Counted from the first letter of the stretch, positions 7,480 through 15,321 are shown. The stretch is 24,231 nucleotides of DNA from a virus (IMGVR_UViG_3300023262_000009:1-24231); one strand, 5' to 3'. Notes: a model not told the origin generated them from the letters alone. Program-made: numbers and translations.

Positions 7480-7949
7480 GTCTTCCTCCTGGCATGCCCA
7501 GCTTCCGCCACCCCTCTGGCGAAGAGTACCTGTTGATCCGCTCCATCACCCAGGACAACTGGCTGACGTGGCGCGACGCTCTCCCGCGGAACCCCATGGC
7601 TTGGACCTTGCTGAGCTCTTTTCATGCCAGCTGGGTTGAGCCCTTGGCCGCCACTCTGGGCCGCGTCCTCGAGGCCTCCTGGCCTGGGAGCCAGAAGCTG
7701 CTGGAGTCCCCTTTCCGCGTGGACCGCTGGTTCGATCCCTACGACCCGGGCACGCCCTGGGGCGACGGCCGCTGCTGCCGCTTCTCGGTCCAAGGTCTTG
7801 ACCCAGAATGCTTCGCTTCGGGTGGACGCAAGACCTTCTCACCTCGCCACCTCAAGATCGCCGCCGTTCCCAACGGTTGGATCCAAGCAGAGCTGATCGC
7901 CGTGCCGCCCGCTCCGAAGCGGAAGGGCCGCAAGAGGGTCAAGGCTTAG
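7476..7949 (+). CDS. Unknown protein, 157 residues, basic C-terminus
   Basis: GTG at 7476 makes a GTGA overlap with the upstream stop, the same arrangement as the preceding pair. An in-frame ATG at 7494 with a C/T-rich leader is the alternative start. The protein is rich in Trp, Pro and Arg (QDNWLTWRDALPRNPMAW, VDRWFDPYDPGTPWGDGRCC) and ends in a strongly basic tail, APKRKGRKRVKA, that may bind nucleic acid. The family is unknown. It is the last gene of the plus-strand block. Its 3' end overlaps by 4 bases the end of a convergent minus-strand gene, and no terminator hairpin is present at that junction. Confidence 0.62.
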   Translation: MSLPPGMPSFRHPSGEEYLLIRSITQDNWLTWRDALPRNPMAWTLLSSFHASWVEPLAATLGRVLEASWPGSQKLLESPFRVDRWFDPYDPGTPWGDGRCCRFSVQGLDPECFASGGRKTFSPRHLKIAAVPNGWIQAELIAVPPAPKRKGRKRVKA

Positions 7950-8254
7950 AGCTCCCGCGCCCCTGATCGCGAGTAGGCCTCGCGCCTCAACTGGCGCACG
8001 GAGTCGTCGCCTGAGCCCCATTCGCCGCTGCCGTATTGGTCGAAGACTCCGCTGATGTCCCGCCGCCTGGCAGCCGCCTGTTGCTGCAGTTCGCCAGAGG
8101 CTTGATAGCTGCTGCGCTCGGGGGACTCGTCAGCCAGATTGCGCCGCTTGCGCATCCGCGCCCTGTACTGATCGGCCCGGGTCAGGGCTTCGCTGGTTTC
8201 GCGACCAGGGCTGTATTCGCGGGTCTCTTTGTAGCGGCGATCAATTTTTGCCAT
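7946..8254 (-). CDS. Unknown highly charged protein, 102 residues
   Basis: ATG at 8254 lies 9 bases after the tail fibre stop, so this is the last gene of the long minus-strand block. The composition is dominated by Arg, Glu, Ser and Gln (RADQYRARMRKRRNLADESPERSSYQ), with no hydrophobic core, and it is probably disordered or a coiled helix. There is no recognisable motif. It overlaps the convergent plus-strand gene by four bases. It could be a tail fibre accessory protein by position, but that is inference only. Confidence 0.55.
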   Translation of the reverse strand: MAKIDRRYKETREYSPGRETSEALTRADQYRARMRKRRNLADESPERSSYQASGELQQQAAARRRDISGVFDQYGSGEWGSGDDSVRQLRREAYSRSGAREL

Positions 8255-8263
8255 TGCTGATGT

Positions 8264-10270
8264 CTACTGGTAGGAGACTACGAACGCGCCGGCGTCAAAG
8301 CTGCTGTTCGCGGGGTAGTTGCTTGCCAGGGAGACCCGATCAAGCACTGCGTCCAAATAGACGATGCCTGACGTCACTCCAAGCACGTCGCTGACGTTGT
8401 TGTAGAACCATGAGCCCGTACAGACCCAGTTGTTTCCGTTTGTGTTCGTGATAACCAGTTCCCCCGTTACCACATTTCCGGCGCTCTCTGACATTGGTAC
8501 GGGAAAACCCGAGCTTTGCGTTTGCACGTCCGGCAACGTAGCGCTAGTCAGGATCACCGCTCTTGCTTGATACCCGGTGTCGACCATACCGGCAGCCCTG
8601 CCCAGTCTGAGGACAATCCTTGCCGTTCCATTGAGGCTCATCGCCTCGAAGGCGATCCTGACCCTTGTTGCCCAGCTCGGTATTCCAGTCCTGACCACCT
8701 CCGTTCCGGAAAGACTTAAGGACCCCAGTTTTGTGTATGGCCTCTCCAGGTCGATCGTCCGGTCGGAGGCGAGGGATCCGCCGCCCAGGAGTCCTGCTCC
8801 AGCGATAATCTGGCGGGCAGGTTGAACGGCTGAGTCGGCGGCGTTCAGGGAATTGATGGAGGCAGTGGACAGCGAGAGCGTCCGGTCAGCCGACAGGGTC
8901 CCTCCCCCGGCTAGTCCCGTGCCCGCGGCGATCAGCCTGCCGATGAAGGCTGAACTGTCCGCCAGGGCAAGCGAGGCGATGCTGGCGGACGACAGGGATA
9001 GGGTGCGGTCCGCTGCGAAGCTGCCTCCTCCAGTCAGTCCCGTCCCCGCGCTGATCTGGCGACTGGGCTGAACAGCCGAGTCGGCCGCGTTCAAGGAGTT
9101 GATCGACGATGTCGATAGGGACAGGGTGCGATCCCCCGCCAGGCTTCCGCCGCCAGTCAGCCCGGTGCCGGTGCTGACCAAGCGCGAGCCCTGGACAGAG
9201 CTGTTTGCCAGGTTCAGCGAGGTGATGCTGGCGGACGACAGGGATAGGGTGCGGTCCGCTGCCAAGCTGCCTCCTCCAGTCAGTCCAGTACCCGCGAAGA
9301 TCGACCTCGACGCAGAGGCCGCCGAGGCGGCCAGGTTGAGCGAGTTGATGCTGGCTGTCGACAGGGAAATGGTGCGGTCCCCTGAGAGGTTCCCGCCGCC
9401 TACCAGTCCCGTCCCCGCGCTGATCTGGCGACTGGGCTGAACAGCCGAGTCGGCCGCGTTCAAGGAGTTGATCGACGATGTCGATAGGGACAGGGTGCGA
9501 TCCCCCGCCAGGCTTCCGCCGCCAGTCAGCCCGGTGCCGGTGCTGACCAAGCGCGAGCCCTGGACAGAGCTGTCTGCCAGGTTCAGCGAGTTCTGCGTTG
9601 CTGTCGAGATCGAAATGGTGACGTCTCCTGCCAGCGCTCCGCCGCCTGCCAGGCCGCTCCCGGCGCTGACCAGTCGAGCTCCCTGGACCGCGGAGTCTGC
9701 TCGCCCCAGAGATAGCAGCGTCGCGGATGACAGGGCCAAGCTGCGGTTGGCGCTCAGGTCGCCGCCGCCGGTCAGACCCGTACCTGCCGTGATCGTTCTC
9801 GCCGAAGGGGTCGCGGCGTCGGCCAGTGCCAGGGAGGCCAGGGTGGCGGTCGACAGCGACAGCGTCCGGTCGGCCGACAGGGTCCCTCCCCCGGTCATTC
9901 CCGTGCCGGCGGCGATGAGCCGGCCGACGAAGGCTGAGGTGTCAGCCAGGTCGAGCGAAGCGATGCTGGCCGCTGACAGGGAGATCGTGCGATCCGCCGC
10001 CAGGCTTCCGCCGCCAGTTAGTCCTGTCCCTGCGCTGAGCTGGCGGGCTGGTTGAACTGCGGAGTCCGCCGCTCCCAGCGAGCTGATCGAGGCGGCCGAC
10101 AAGGCCAGCGTCCGGTTTGCTGCCAGGGTTCCGCCGCCCTCCAGCCCGGTGCCCGCAATGATGGTGCGGGATGTCTCGACCTTGTCGTTGTTGAGGTTGA
10201 CGAAGTTGGCGTCAACCTCTTCGTGCGCAAGCGCGCTGCCTTTCCCGATTCGTGTGACGATCGTCGCCAT
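8264..10270 (-). CDS. Tail fibre protein built from twelve 41-residue repeats
   Basis: This 668-residue protein has three parts. Residues 1-36 contain KGSALAHEEVDANFVNLNNDK, the short N-terminal segment common in phage tail fibres and thought to attach the fibre. From residue 37 there are twelve copies of a unit beginning with a (A/T)GTGLTGGGSLAADRTLSLS-like strand pair and ending in a SINSLNLADSSVQ-like linker. The spacing is 41 residues, and the twelfth copy is partial. The repeats should form a long trimeric beta-rich shaft. Residues about 515-668 form a different domain (PSWATRVRIAFEAMSLNG, NNWVCTGSWFYN, SSFDAGAFVVSYQ), probably the receptor-binding tip. ATG 10270 has no good Shine-Dalgarno site. 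Adsorption to the host envelope is the likely role. Confidence 0.88.
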   Translation of the reverse strand: MATIVTRIGKGSALAHEEVDANFVNLNNDKVETSRTIIAGTGLEGGGTLAANRTLALSAASISSLGAADSAVQPARQLSAGTGLTGGGSLAADRTISLSAASIASLDLADTSAFVGRLIAAGTGMTGGGTLSADRTLSLSTATLASLALADAATPSARTITAGTGLTGGGDLSANRSLALSSATLLSLGRADSAVQGARLVSAGSGLAGGGALAGDVTISISTATQNSLNLADSSVQGSRLVSTGTGLTGGGSLAGDRTLSLSTSSINSLNAADSAVQPSRQISAGTGLVGGGNLSGDRTISLSTASINSLNLAASAASASRSIFAGTGLTGGGSLAADRTLSLSSASITSLNLANSSVQGSRLVSTGTGLTGGGSLAGDRTLSLSTSSINSLNAADSAVQPSRQISAGTGLTGGGSFAADRTLSLSSASIASLALADSSAFIGRLIAAGTGLAGGGTLSADRTLSLSTASINSLNAADSAVQPARQIIAGAGLLGGGSLASDRTIDLERPYTKLGSLSLSGTEVVRTGIPSWATRVRIAFEAMSLNGTARIVLRLGRAAGMVDTGYQARAVILTSATLPDVQTQSSGFPVPMSESAGNVVTGELVITNTNGNNWVCTGSWFYNNVSDVLGVTSGIVYLDAVLDRVSLASNYPANSSFDAGAFVVSYQ
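8729..10162 (-). repeat. 123-bp coding tandem repeat of the tail fibre
   Basis: Twelve in-frame units of 123 bp (41 codons). Most have diverged, but the block 9035-9204 is identical, base for base, to 9404-9573 (offset 369 = three units), and the match continues to about 9221 with one mismatch. A second near-identical pair starts at 8981 and 9227 (offset 246 = two units). The pattern shows recent unit-in-register duplication or conversion. Confidence 0.9.
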
Positions 10271-10321
10271 TTGCGCCAGCCTGGAACCCGCCCATCCTAA
10301 GAGCGGCTCGCTGGCCTTCCT

Positions 10322-11008
10322 TCAGGCGTTGCCAATGAACGGGTCGGGGAAATCACCGTTGGCGTCGTTGAAGGCCGGCCTGGGAAAGCGGTTGCGGTTG
10401 ACCTCGTCGAATCCCTGCGGCGCCTGGAAGTCCAGCGGCCCTTGAGCTCGCGCATTCAAGGGGTTGGCTTGTACGGCACGGTTCTGCCGATCAAGGTCAG
10501 CGGCGATCTCTTTTTCGATCTCGAGGCGCATCTGCTCTCGCTGCTGGTCAGCCCACTGCTTGAGCAGGGCGGCTTCTTGCTCGGCTTGCACTTGGGCTTG
10601 CTGCAGCTCGTACTGGGCTTGGGCCTCCGCTGCCTCGCGGCTGGCCCTGGCCTGGACGGCCTCTCGACGTCTTTGCTCTTCGAGTTCCGCGGCGGCGCGG
10701 AAGGCGTCTGCCACTTCAACGCGGGTCGGCGTGCTCTCCAGCCGGCTCAGCAAGCTGGAGACCTGTTCCTCGAAGGTGCTCAACTGCTTGACCTCGTCCT
10801 GCAACTCGCCCACGCTTTCCGCCAGCACGCCTGCGTCGATCACGTGGTCGCTCAGCTTGGAATCCGTCTTCGTCCAGGCATCTGACAAGACCCTCTCGAC
10901 AGCGAAGATGTAGTCCCGGTCCTTGCGGCGCAGCCGGCTGTGATCGATCTTCAGCAGGCCAGCGCAGGCAGCGCCTCCTGCCAGGGCGGCGAAAAAAGCT
11001 TCAAGCAT
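10322..11008 (-). CDS. Anchored coiled-coil protein, possible spanin-like or tail accessory
   Basis: Starting at ATG 11008 gives a 228-residue product. The longer frame (to 11104) would overlap the upstream gene heavily. The N-terminus MLEAFFAALAGGAACAGLL is a short hydrophobic segment that could be a signal anchor. From about residue 45 to 165 the sequence is a strong coiled coil rich in Gln, Glu, Ala and Arg (AAELEEQRRREAVQARASREAAEAQ by parts, then LRLEIEKEIAADLDRQ-like). The tail is Asn/Pro/Phe-rich (QGFDEVNRNRFPRPAFND). An N-terminal anchor plus a periplasmic coiled coil is the layout of an inner-membrane spanin, and the gene follows two membrane-protein genes and a lysozyme gene. A tail or virion role is equally possible. 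It is separated from the tail fibre start by 51 bases. Confidence 0.65.
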   Translation of the reverse strand: MLEAFFAALAGGAACAGLLKIDHSRLRRKDRDYIFAVERVLSDAWTKTDSKLSDHVIDAGVLAESVGELQDEVKQLSTFEEQVSSLLSRLESTPTRVEVADAFRAAAELEEQRRREAVQARASREAAEAQAQYELQQAQVQAEQEAALLKQWADQQREQMRLEIEKEIAADLDRQNRAVQANPLNARAQGPLDFQAPQGFDEVNRNRFPRPAFNDANGDFPDPFIGNA

Positions 11009-11015
11009 GGGGCGA

Positions 11016-11507
11016 TCAGGAGGTGGGTTTCGCCACCTTATCACCAGAGGCTTCCGCCCCAATGGCGCCGGCTCTCTCCAGCAGGACGAACGGATCAAAG
11101 CCATGGCGCATTTCGGTCACCACCTTCTCGGTCACGCTCTCAAAGTCCTCTTCATCGAAGACGTTGGCGTGGCGACCTTCGCCCCAGTCCGCTGTGGTCA
11201 TGCTGATCAGTTCCTTGCGCACGGCCTCCTTCAGATCCTCGGGTGTTCCTCCGTCGCGCAGCAGGGTCGGGATGACCTTGTCGGCAGCCCGCAGGGCGAT
11301 CGGCACCAGCACCAGCAACGCCCGCTGCGTGCGGCGGATGGCGTAGGCCTCGTACAGCTTGGAGATCCCCAATAGGTAGGGACCCATCAGGAACAGGCAG
11401 GTGATCCGCAGCCAGTCTTCCGGCTTGAGGAACAGGGTCAGCCCGACCAGCCCGATCAGCCCAGGCAGTCCCAGCCAGATGTAGCGACCGATCATCTGGC
11501 GATTCAC
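11016..11507 (-). CDS. Two-TM membrane protein, holin candidate
   Basis: The GTG start overlaps the upstream stop as GTGA (11504-11507). Two membrane segments are clear near the N-terminus: about residues 9-27 (YIWLGLPGLIGLVGLTLFL) and 33-50 (LRITCLFLMGPYLLGISK). They are followed by a basic stretch (IRRTQRALLVLVPIALRAADK) and a soluble acidic tail. It sits between a lysozyme-type gene and a coiled-coil gene in the same direction, so a holin role is reasonable. The roughly 100-residue soluble tail is long for a holin, so this remains a candidate. No family signature is recognised. Confidence 0.6.
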   Translation of the reverse strand: MNRQMIGRYIWLGLPGLIGLVGLTLFLKPEDWLRITCLFLMGPYLLGISKLYEAYAIRRTQRALLVLVPIALRAADKVIPTLLRDGGTPEDLKEAVRKELISMTTADWGEGRHANVFDEEDFESVTEKVVTEMRHGFDPFVLLERAGAIGAEASGDKVAKPTS

Positions 11508-11965
11508 AGCCCCGGCTCCAGGTCGCCTGCCGCAGCAAGAATGCTCGCCACCTCTGGCATGGTCACTCCCGTCGCAGTCGCAATCTGCTGGTGGGACAGG
11601 CCGCGGGCGCGCATGAACTGCACGCGCTCTGCTTGCGCATTTTCCCCGCCCCAGCGCGCCTTGGACTCAGGGCCGGAGGGGGCGACGAAAGCGCTAAGAC
11701 CAGCGACCGCTCCGGCCCCTTCCTCCTTCTTGCGCAGTGCATCCAGCATCGGGTTGACCGTGAAGTAGCCGCCAATGGTGCCCGCTATCGCCAGGGCGCC
11801 AAGCACGATAGAGAGAGCGTGCTCTTGAACCACCTCGTTGCACTGCCCCTGCTGCTCCTGGAAGCGCAGGCAATCGCCAATCGAGAACAGGCCTACCACC
11901 AGGGCAGCCGTGCCTGCAATGACGCCGCCGCCGGCCAGGACTGGCGCCGTGGGGTTCTGTCGCAC
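11504..11965 (-). CDS. Two-TM membrane protein with HTH-like C-terminus
   Basis: GTG start at 11965 with no Shine-Dalgarno site. Membrane segments lie at about residues 9-30 (VLAGGGVIAGTAALVVGLFSIG) and 50-70 (ALSIVLGALAIAGTIGGYFTV), with two cysteines (C32, C42) in the loop between. The C-terminal third reads RARGLSHQQIATATGVTMPEVASIL, a good match in pattern to a helix-turn-helix (Q-Q-I-A-x(3)-G-V-x(3)-V). Alternatively it is just an amphipathic helix pair. It follows the lysozyme gene and is coupled to the next 2-TM gene, so it may be part of a holin/antiholin-type pair. That idea is inference. Confidence 0.6.
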   Translation of the reverse strand: MRQNPTAPVLAGGGVIAGTAALVVGLFSIGDCLRFQEQQGQCNEVVQEHALSIVLGALAIAGTIGGYFTVNPMLDALRKKEEGAGAVAGLSAFVAPSGPESKARWGGENAQAERVQFMRARGLSHQQIATATGVTMPEVASILAAAGDLEPGL

Positions 11966-12011
11966 AAGCCCAGACCGAGTGGGGACAGACTAGCGAACCT
12001 AGCGGCCAGCT

Positions 12012-13322
12012 CTATCGGTGTCCCAGTTGCTGGGCCAGGTGTCGCCTGAGAGGGTCGAAGTTCGAGAAGGGCACCATGCTGCCGCTTCCTTTCGGAGCTG
12101 GGGCCAGCAGGTCGAACGACGCAATCGTTCCATCGCTTGAAACGACTCGACCCGTCCCTCCTTGAGTGCCGATCGTCTGGCCGGGCTGCACCTGGTCTCC
12201 GACCCTGACATTGATCCCGTCGTCAGCCAGGTGCGCGTAAAGGGCGTCGACGCTCTTCCCGCTCAGGGGATCCTGCCCTTCTACGACGACGTAGTTCCCG
12301 TACCCCTTGCCCGGACCGCCCTGCCTGCCGATGTCCTTGACAGTGCCCCCGAGCAGTGCTGGGAATTGCTTGCTCTTGAACCACAGGTCAATCCCGGGCT
12401 GCCCGGAGTCAAAGGTGATGGACTCCGGCTTCTCGAAGCCTCCGCCACTCGCAGGAGGCTGAGGGCGAGGTGTTGGCTCGGCTGCCCTCATCCCTCCACC
12501 CGTGCTGGCAGCAGGACCGAGCTGTTCCGGGGCCGGCGCTGGCTCCACTCTTCCGTTCAGCACCTGAATGGCCGCCGCTCCCAGGCTCCCCGGGTCCAGT
12601 AGTGGCGGCGCGTCCTGCTTCCTGCTGGCGGGCTGCTGCTGCCCATTGATCTGAGGGGCGGCCGGGGGTGGCGTCGAGCCCTCTCCTTCGTCGAATAGTC
12701 CGGCCAGTTTGCCGAGCTCATCGGCAAACTCAGCTCCTTGAGCAAACTTCGCGGGAGCGCTTGCCCCGCCGCCAAGGCCCGCCAGTGCTACGGCGGTTAG
12801 GGGGTTGGAGCTGCGCAATTCTTCCACGCCGGCCAGGGCGGGCGCTGGCACTGGCGCCGGCTTGCCGGTTGTCGCCGCCCGAGGGCTGCCGCTGCTTGAG
12901 CCCCAGGCCTGCGGCAGCTCCCAGAATTTCTTGACCGGCTGCCCGTAGTAGCTCTTGCCCTCCAGCGTCGGCAGGGAGGCCCACTCCGGCGCCAGCTTGG
13001 CGACGTTCTCGGGGGTCAAGGTGTCCCTTTCGGGGTCGACCCCGCGTCGTCGCATCAACTCCAGCGCTGCCCGGTCTTGGTTCTCCGGAGTCATGGGAAC
13101 GTTCTTGCCTCCGTTCACCCCTTTCCACGTCGTTGACAGAAACTGGTAACGACCGCTGGCGTCCGAAGCGTAACCCCCGCTTTTGTTGACCCTGCCCGGG
13201 TGGGGGGCGTTGACGTCTAGGGGTTGACCGTACCCAAAGGTGGTCCTATACCCCTGCTCCCCTTTGGTGCCCTCCGCCATGGCGACGGTATCGAGCCATT
13301 GGCGCGAATATCCTCCAGCCAC
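12012..13322 (-). CDS. Lambda-R-like lysozyme fused to a degenerate M23 domain
   Basis: 436 residues; GTG at 13322 sits immediately after the upstream TGA. Residues 1-135 match phage lambda R-type lytic transglycosylases: a catalytic-type E17 in AMAEGT, GYASDASGRYQFLSTTW, NQDRAALELMRRRGV, and WASLPTLEGKSYYGQ. A 160-residue Pro/Ala/Ser-rich linker follows. Residues about 299-436 have the beta core of an M23/LytM domain (GNYVVVEG, ALYAHLADDGINVRVGDQVQPGQTIG), but the zinc ligands are broken: HxGxD reads QPGID (Q308, D312), and the final HxH region reads IASFDL. H364 of YAHL remains. The lysozyme half should cleave glycan. The M23 half is probably only a binding or structural module. It could be an endolysin or a virion-associated lysin. 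It is a paralog of the gene at the right edge. Confidence 0.85.
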   Translation of the reverse strand: MAGGYSRQWLDTVAMAEGTKGEQGYRTTFGYGQPLDVNAPHPGRVNKSGGYASDASGRYQFLSTTWKGVNGGKNVPMTPENQDRAALELMRRRGVDPERDTLTPENVAKLAPEWASLPTLEGKSYYGQPVKKFWELPQAWGSSSGSPRAATTGKPAPVPAPALAGVEELRSSNPLTAVALAGLGGGASAPAKFAQGAEFADELGKLAGLFDEGEGSTPPPAAPQINGQQQPASRKQDAPPLLDPGSLGAAAIQVLNGRVEPAPAPEQLGPAASTGGGMRAAEPTPRPQPPASGGGFEKPESITFDSGQPGIDLWFKSKQFPALLGGTVKDIGRQGGPGKGYGNYVVVEGQDPLSGKSVDALYAHLADDGINVRVGDQVQPGQTIGTQGGTGRVVSSDGTIASFDLLAPAPKGSGSMVPFSNFDPLRRHLAQQLGHR

Positions 13323-13745
13323 TCAGCGGTCCGGCATCTGAAGTGCCCAGTCTACGACTTCTTTTTCCTGGACCCCATCCAGCCTTGCTTCGATGGCTTC
13401 GATGGCCTCGATGTAGAGATCCCCTTCCTGCCTTGTTGGGCGTCGTCCCATCAGCAGGGTCAGCTCGTCTTCGTCTAAGGGGTCGGGCATGGAGTCTTCG
13501 TCGCCAAAGCCCCATTCGTCAGCGGGCATGCCATGGACCGCCAGGCCGGCGTCAAGCAAGAGCAGGAGGAAGAAGCGCCTGTCGAGCACGCGGGTCCGCC
13601 GTTCGTCCAGCACGACCTCGATCAGCTCGTGACGGCTCACGCTTCGCAGGCGGTGCTCAAGCAGCCGGAGCCTCAACTCCAACGCGCCATCGACCAGCGC
13701 CTCCGCTCCCTCTTCCTCCAGTGGATCAAGGATTGCCTCCTCCAT
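13323..13745 (-). CDS. Unknown acidic helical protein, 140 residues
   Basis: ATG at 13745 overlaps the end of the preceding small gene by 20 bases. The stop directly abuts the GTG of the lysozyme gene (TGAGTG). The product is Leu-, Glu- and Arg-rich and helical (LVDGALELRLRLLEHRLRS, RRFFLLLLLDAGLAV). The FFLLLLL run could be a short hydrophobic helix. The C-terminus is acidic (DEDSMPDPLDEDELTLL) and ends IEAIEARLDGVQEKEVVDWALQ. No known motif. The length and neighbourhood would fit a tail assembly or lysis-regulating protein, but there is no direct evidence. Confidence 0.6.
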   Translation of the reverse strand: MEEAILDPLEEEGAEALVDGALELRLRLLEHRLRSVSRHELIEVVLDERRTRVLDRRFFLLLLLDAGLAVHGMPADEWGFGDEDSMPDPLDEDELTLLMGRRPTRQEGDLYIEAIEAIEARLDGVQEKEVVDWALQMPDR

Positions 13746-13932
13746 CTGCGCCTTCAGTTGACTGGGCGCATGCTATCAACCACCGCTCGCCCGGATAATG
13801 GAGCAACGCCGCGCGGGCTTGCGCTCTGACGTCCCTCGTCAGGCGTGGCGTCCGCTTGGGACTGCTCAACAGCTGCAGCAGGTCCCTGGCCTGGAGCAGG
13901 GCGATCGCTTCCTTGGACGAAGGCCCGCTCAC
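13726..13932 (-). CDS. Small BPSL0761-like protein, 68 residues
   Basis: GTG at 13932 makes a GTGA overlap with the stop of the preceding gene (13929-13931). Longer in-frame starts would lie inside that gene and are rejected. The core ALLQARDLLQLL, then TPRLTRDVRAQARAALLHYP, resembles the pattern I recall for the BPSL0761 family of small bacterial proteins (TRxFL, a P(R)VPxxVRxxAxxLLRHYP motif). The role of that family is unknown. Its last 20 bases overlap the next gene. A search with a BPSL0761 profile would decide the name. The identity as a coding gene is supported by the coupled overlaps at both ends. Confidence 0.55.
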   Translation of the reverse strand: MSGPSSKEAIALLQARDLLQLLSSPKRTPRLTRDVRAQARAALLHYPGERWLIACAQSTEGADGGGNP

Positions 13933-15317
13933 GAATTCACCAGCCTGAGGGCGCCTTGGCCGCTGCTCCAGCTTCCGCCGTCGGCTGGATCCCAAACGCG
14001 AGCCTCGCGCGTGCCGCGCTTCAGCCACCAGTCATCGATCCTCGCAAGGGCCGCACTGGGCTCTCTAGTGGAAGTCCAGAGAATGGGCGGGCGGTCTGCT
14101 GGCATCGCGGCGTCCTCTCCTGTGTCGAGATTGCGGGTGTCCACCGAGACGCCGGAGGCTTCCGCGATCGCCACGATGGCGCTGTCGAGCTCGAGGTCGC
14201 GCCGGGCGTTGACCCGGAAAAACCCGTTCTCCTTGGCGGCTGGCTGGGCCGATTGGAACTGCCTCTCCACGTCCATGAACGGATAGTCGGCCGGCTCGTA
14301 GAAGGGCAGCTTGGCTCTCCATCGATCGGCGTGGATGTGCTTGCAGGCCCTGCGCCTGTCGGCCCTCTCGTCAAGCTGCCTGAACCTCGTTCGATAGCCG
14401 GCCACCGCGACCTCCCATCGATTCAGCGGGGCGCTCTGGGCGCTGGGCAGAGGGAAGCGCGCCGACTGCGGGGCGCCAGATGGCTGGTCCAGTACCGCAG
14501 TGAGCAACCCGCTGTGATCCGGGCAATCGCAACCCCAGGCCTCGGAGCTGACCAACATTCTCTCCTCCCCCGTATTCCAGAGGACTGGCTTCTGCCTGTC
14601 GTAGCTCCGCAGCGACCAGAACTTGCGCGGCGATTCCAGCGTCGGCCGGATCCGGCGGTACGGCCGGGATAGGTCGAACCAGAGCGCGCCGTTCTCGGTG
14701 TCCACCGCCACCAGGGTGTATGCAATCGCGTCCTCCGGCTGATCCAGTAGTCCATAGCCCCCGCCTACCGGTATCGCTGAGTTCTCGAACTGCAGGCCCA
14801 CCAGGGTCTTCCACTGTTCCAGTTGCCCGCTCGAGAGTGTTGCTCCTACGCTGAGGATGATGCGATCGCGGGACACGTCGCCCCCTGTGCGACGCAGCGC
14901 GATGTCGCTTGCCTGCAGCACTTGAGGTAGTACCCAGGAGCCGCGCATCATCCTGACCACTTGCCAGGTGGTGCGCCCCGCGCTGCCAGCTGCGAATGCT
15001 GTCAACTCGTAGCGATTGTGCTGAGCCCAGGGGGCGAAGTCGCGCAACGGCTGAACCTCGTAGCTAGAGGTGTAGCGCCCGCCGGCCGCATTGCCGACAG
15101 CCAGGTCGAGCCCTGCTCGCCAGCGCTTGTAGTCGCTGCGACTGTCGTATTCCTGCAGAACCGTGCGGAAGACGGCTCCGCCGCGTTGACTGGGGTCCGC
15201 TCCTCGTCTGCGGCTTTCCGCGGGCTTGGGCCTGCCTGGTACTCCGAAGTTCCCAAAGCTTGATCCCTTCCCAAAGCCGTCGGTGCGCGGCGTCGGTCCA
15301 CTGAAGCTCCGGCGCAT
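13929..15317 (-). CDS. Virion protein with a SWIM-like CxC...CxH zinc motif
   Basis: 462 residues; ATG at 15317, 4 bases after the upstream stop. The N-terminus is basic and Gly-rich (RPKPAESRRRGADPSQRGG), followed by FRTVLQEYDSRSDYKRWRAGLD and a long beta-rich middle. At residues 263-265 is CDC, within WGCDCPDHSG, and at 325-327 CKH, within RRRACKHIHADRW. Together these form CxC-x59-CxH, the layout of a SWIM zinc finger. I recall a similar motif in cyanophage structural proteins. In cells SWIM domains bind DNA or protein. Here the position among virion genes suggests a structural or packaging-related protein. The C-terminus (IDDWWLKRGTREARVWDP) contains no further known motif. Confidence 0.7.
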   Translation of the reverse strand: MRRSFSGPTPRTDGFGKGSSFGNFGVPGRPKPAESRRRGADPSQRGGAVFRTVLQEYDSRSDYKRWRAGLDLAVGNAAGGRYTSSYEVQPLRDFAPWAQHNRYELTAFAAGSAGRTTWQVVRMMRGSWVLPQVLQASDIALRRTGGDVSRDRIILSVGATLSSGQLEQWKTLVGLQFENSAIPVGGGYGLLDQPEDAIAYTLVAVDTENGALWFDLSRPYRRIRPTLESPRKFWSLRSYDRQKPVLWNTGEERMLVSSEAWGCDCPDHSGLLTAVLDQPSGAPQSARFPLPSAQSAPLNRWEVAVAGYRTRFRQLDERADRRRACKHIHADRWRAKLPFYEPADYPFMDVERQFQSAQPAAKENGFFRVNARRDLELDSAIVAIAEASGVSVDTRNLDTGEDAAMPADRPPILWTSTREPSAALARIDDWWLKRGTREARVWDPADGGSWSSGQGALRLVNS

Positions 15318-15321
15318 GGCC

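Noticed and set aside
8729-10162. CRISPR or non-coding satellite array
   Set aside because: The 123-bp period is exactly 41 codons and encodes a well-known type of tail-fibre repeat.
13845-14672. 275-codon plus-strand frame
   Set aside because: Antisense to the SWIM-motif protein, with no start signal and no recognisable domain.
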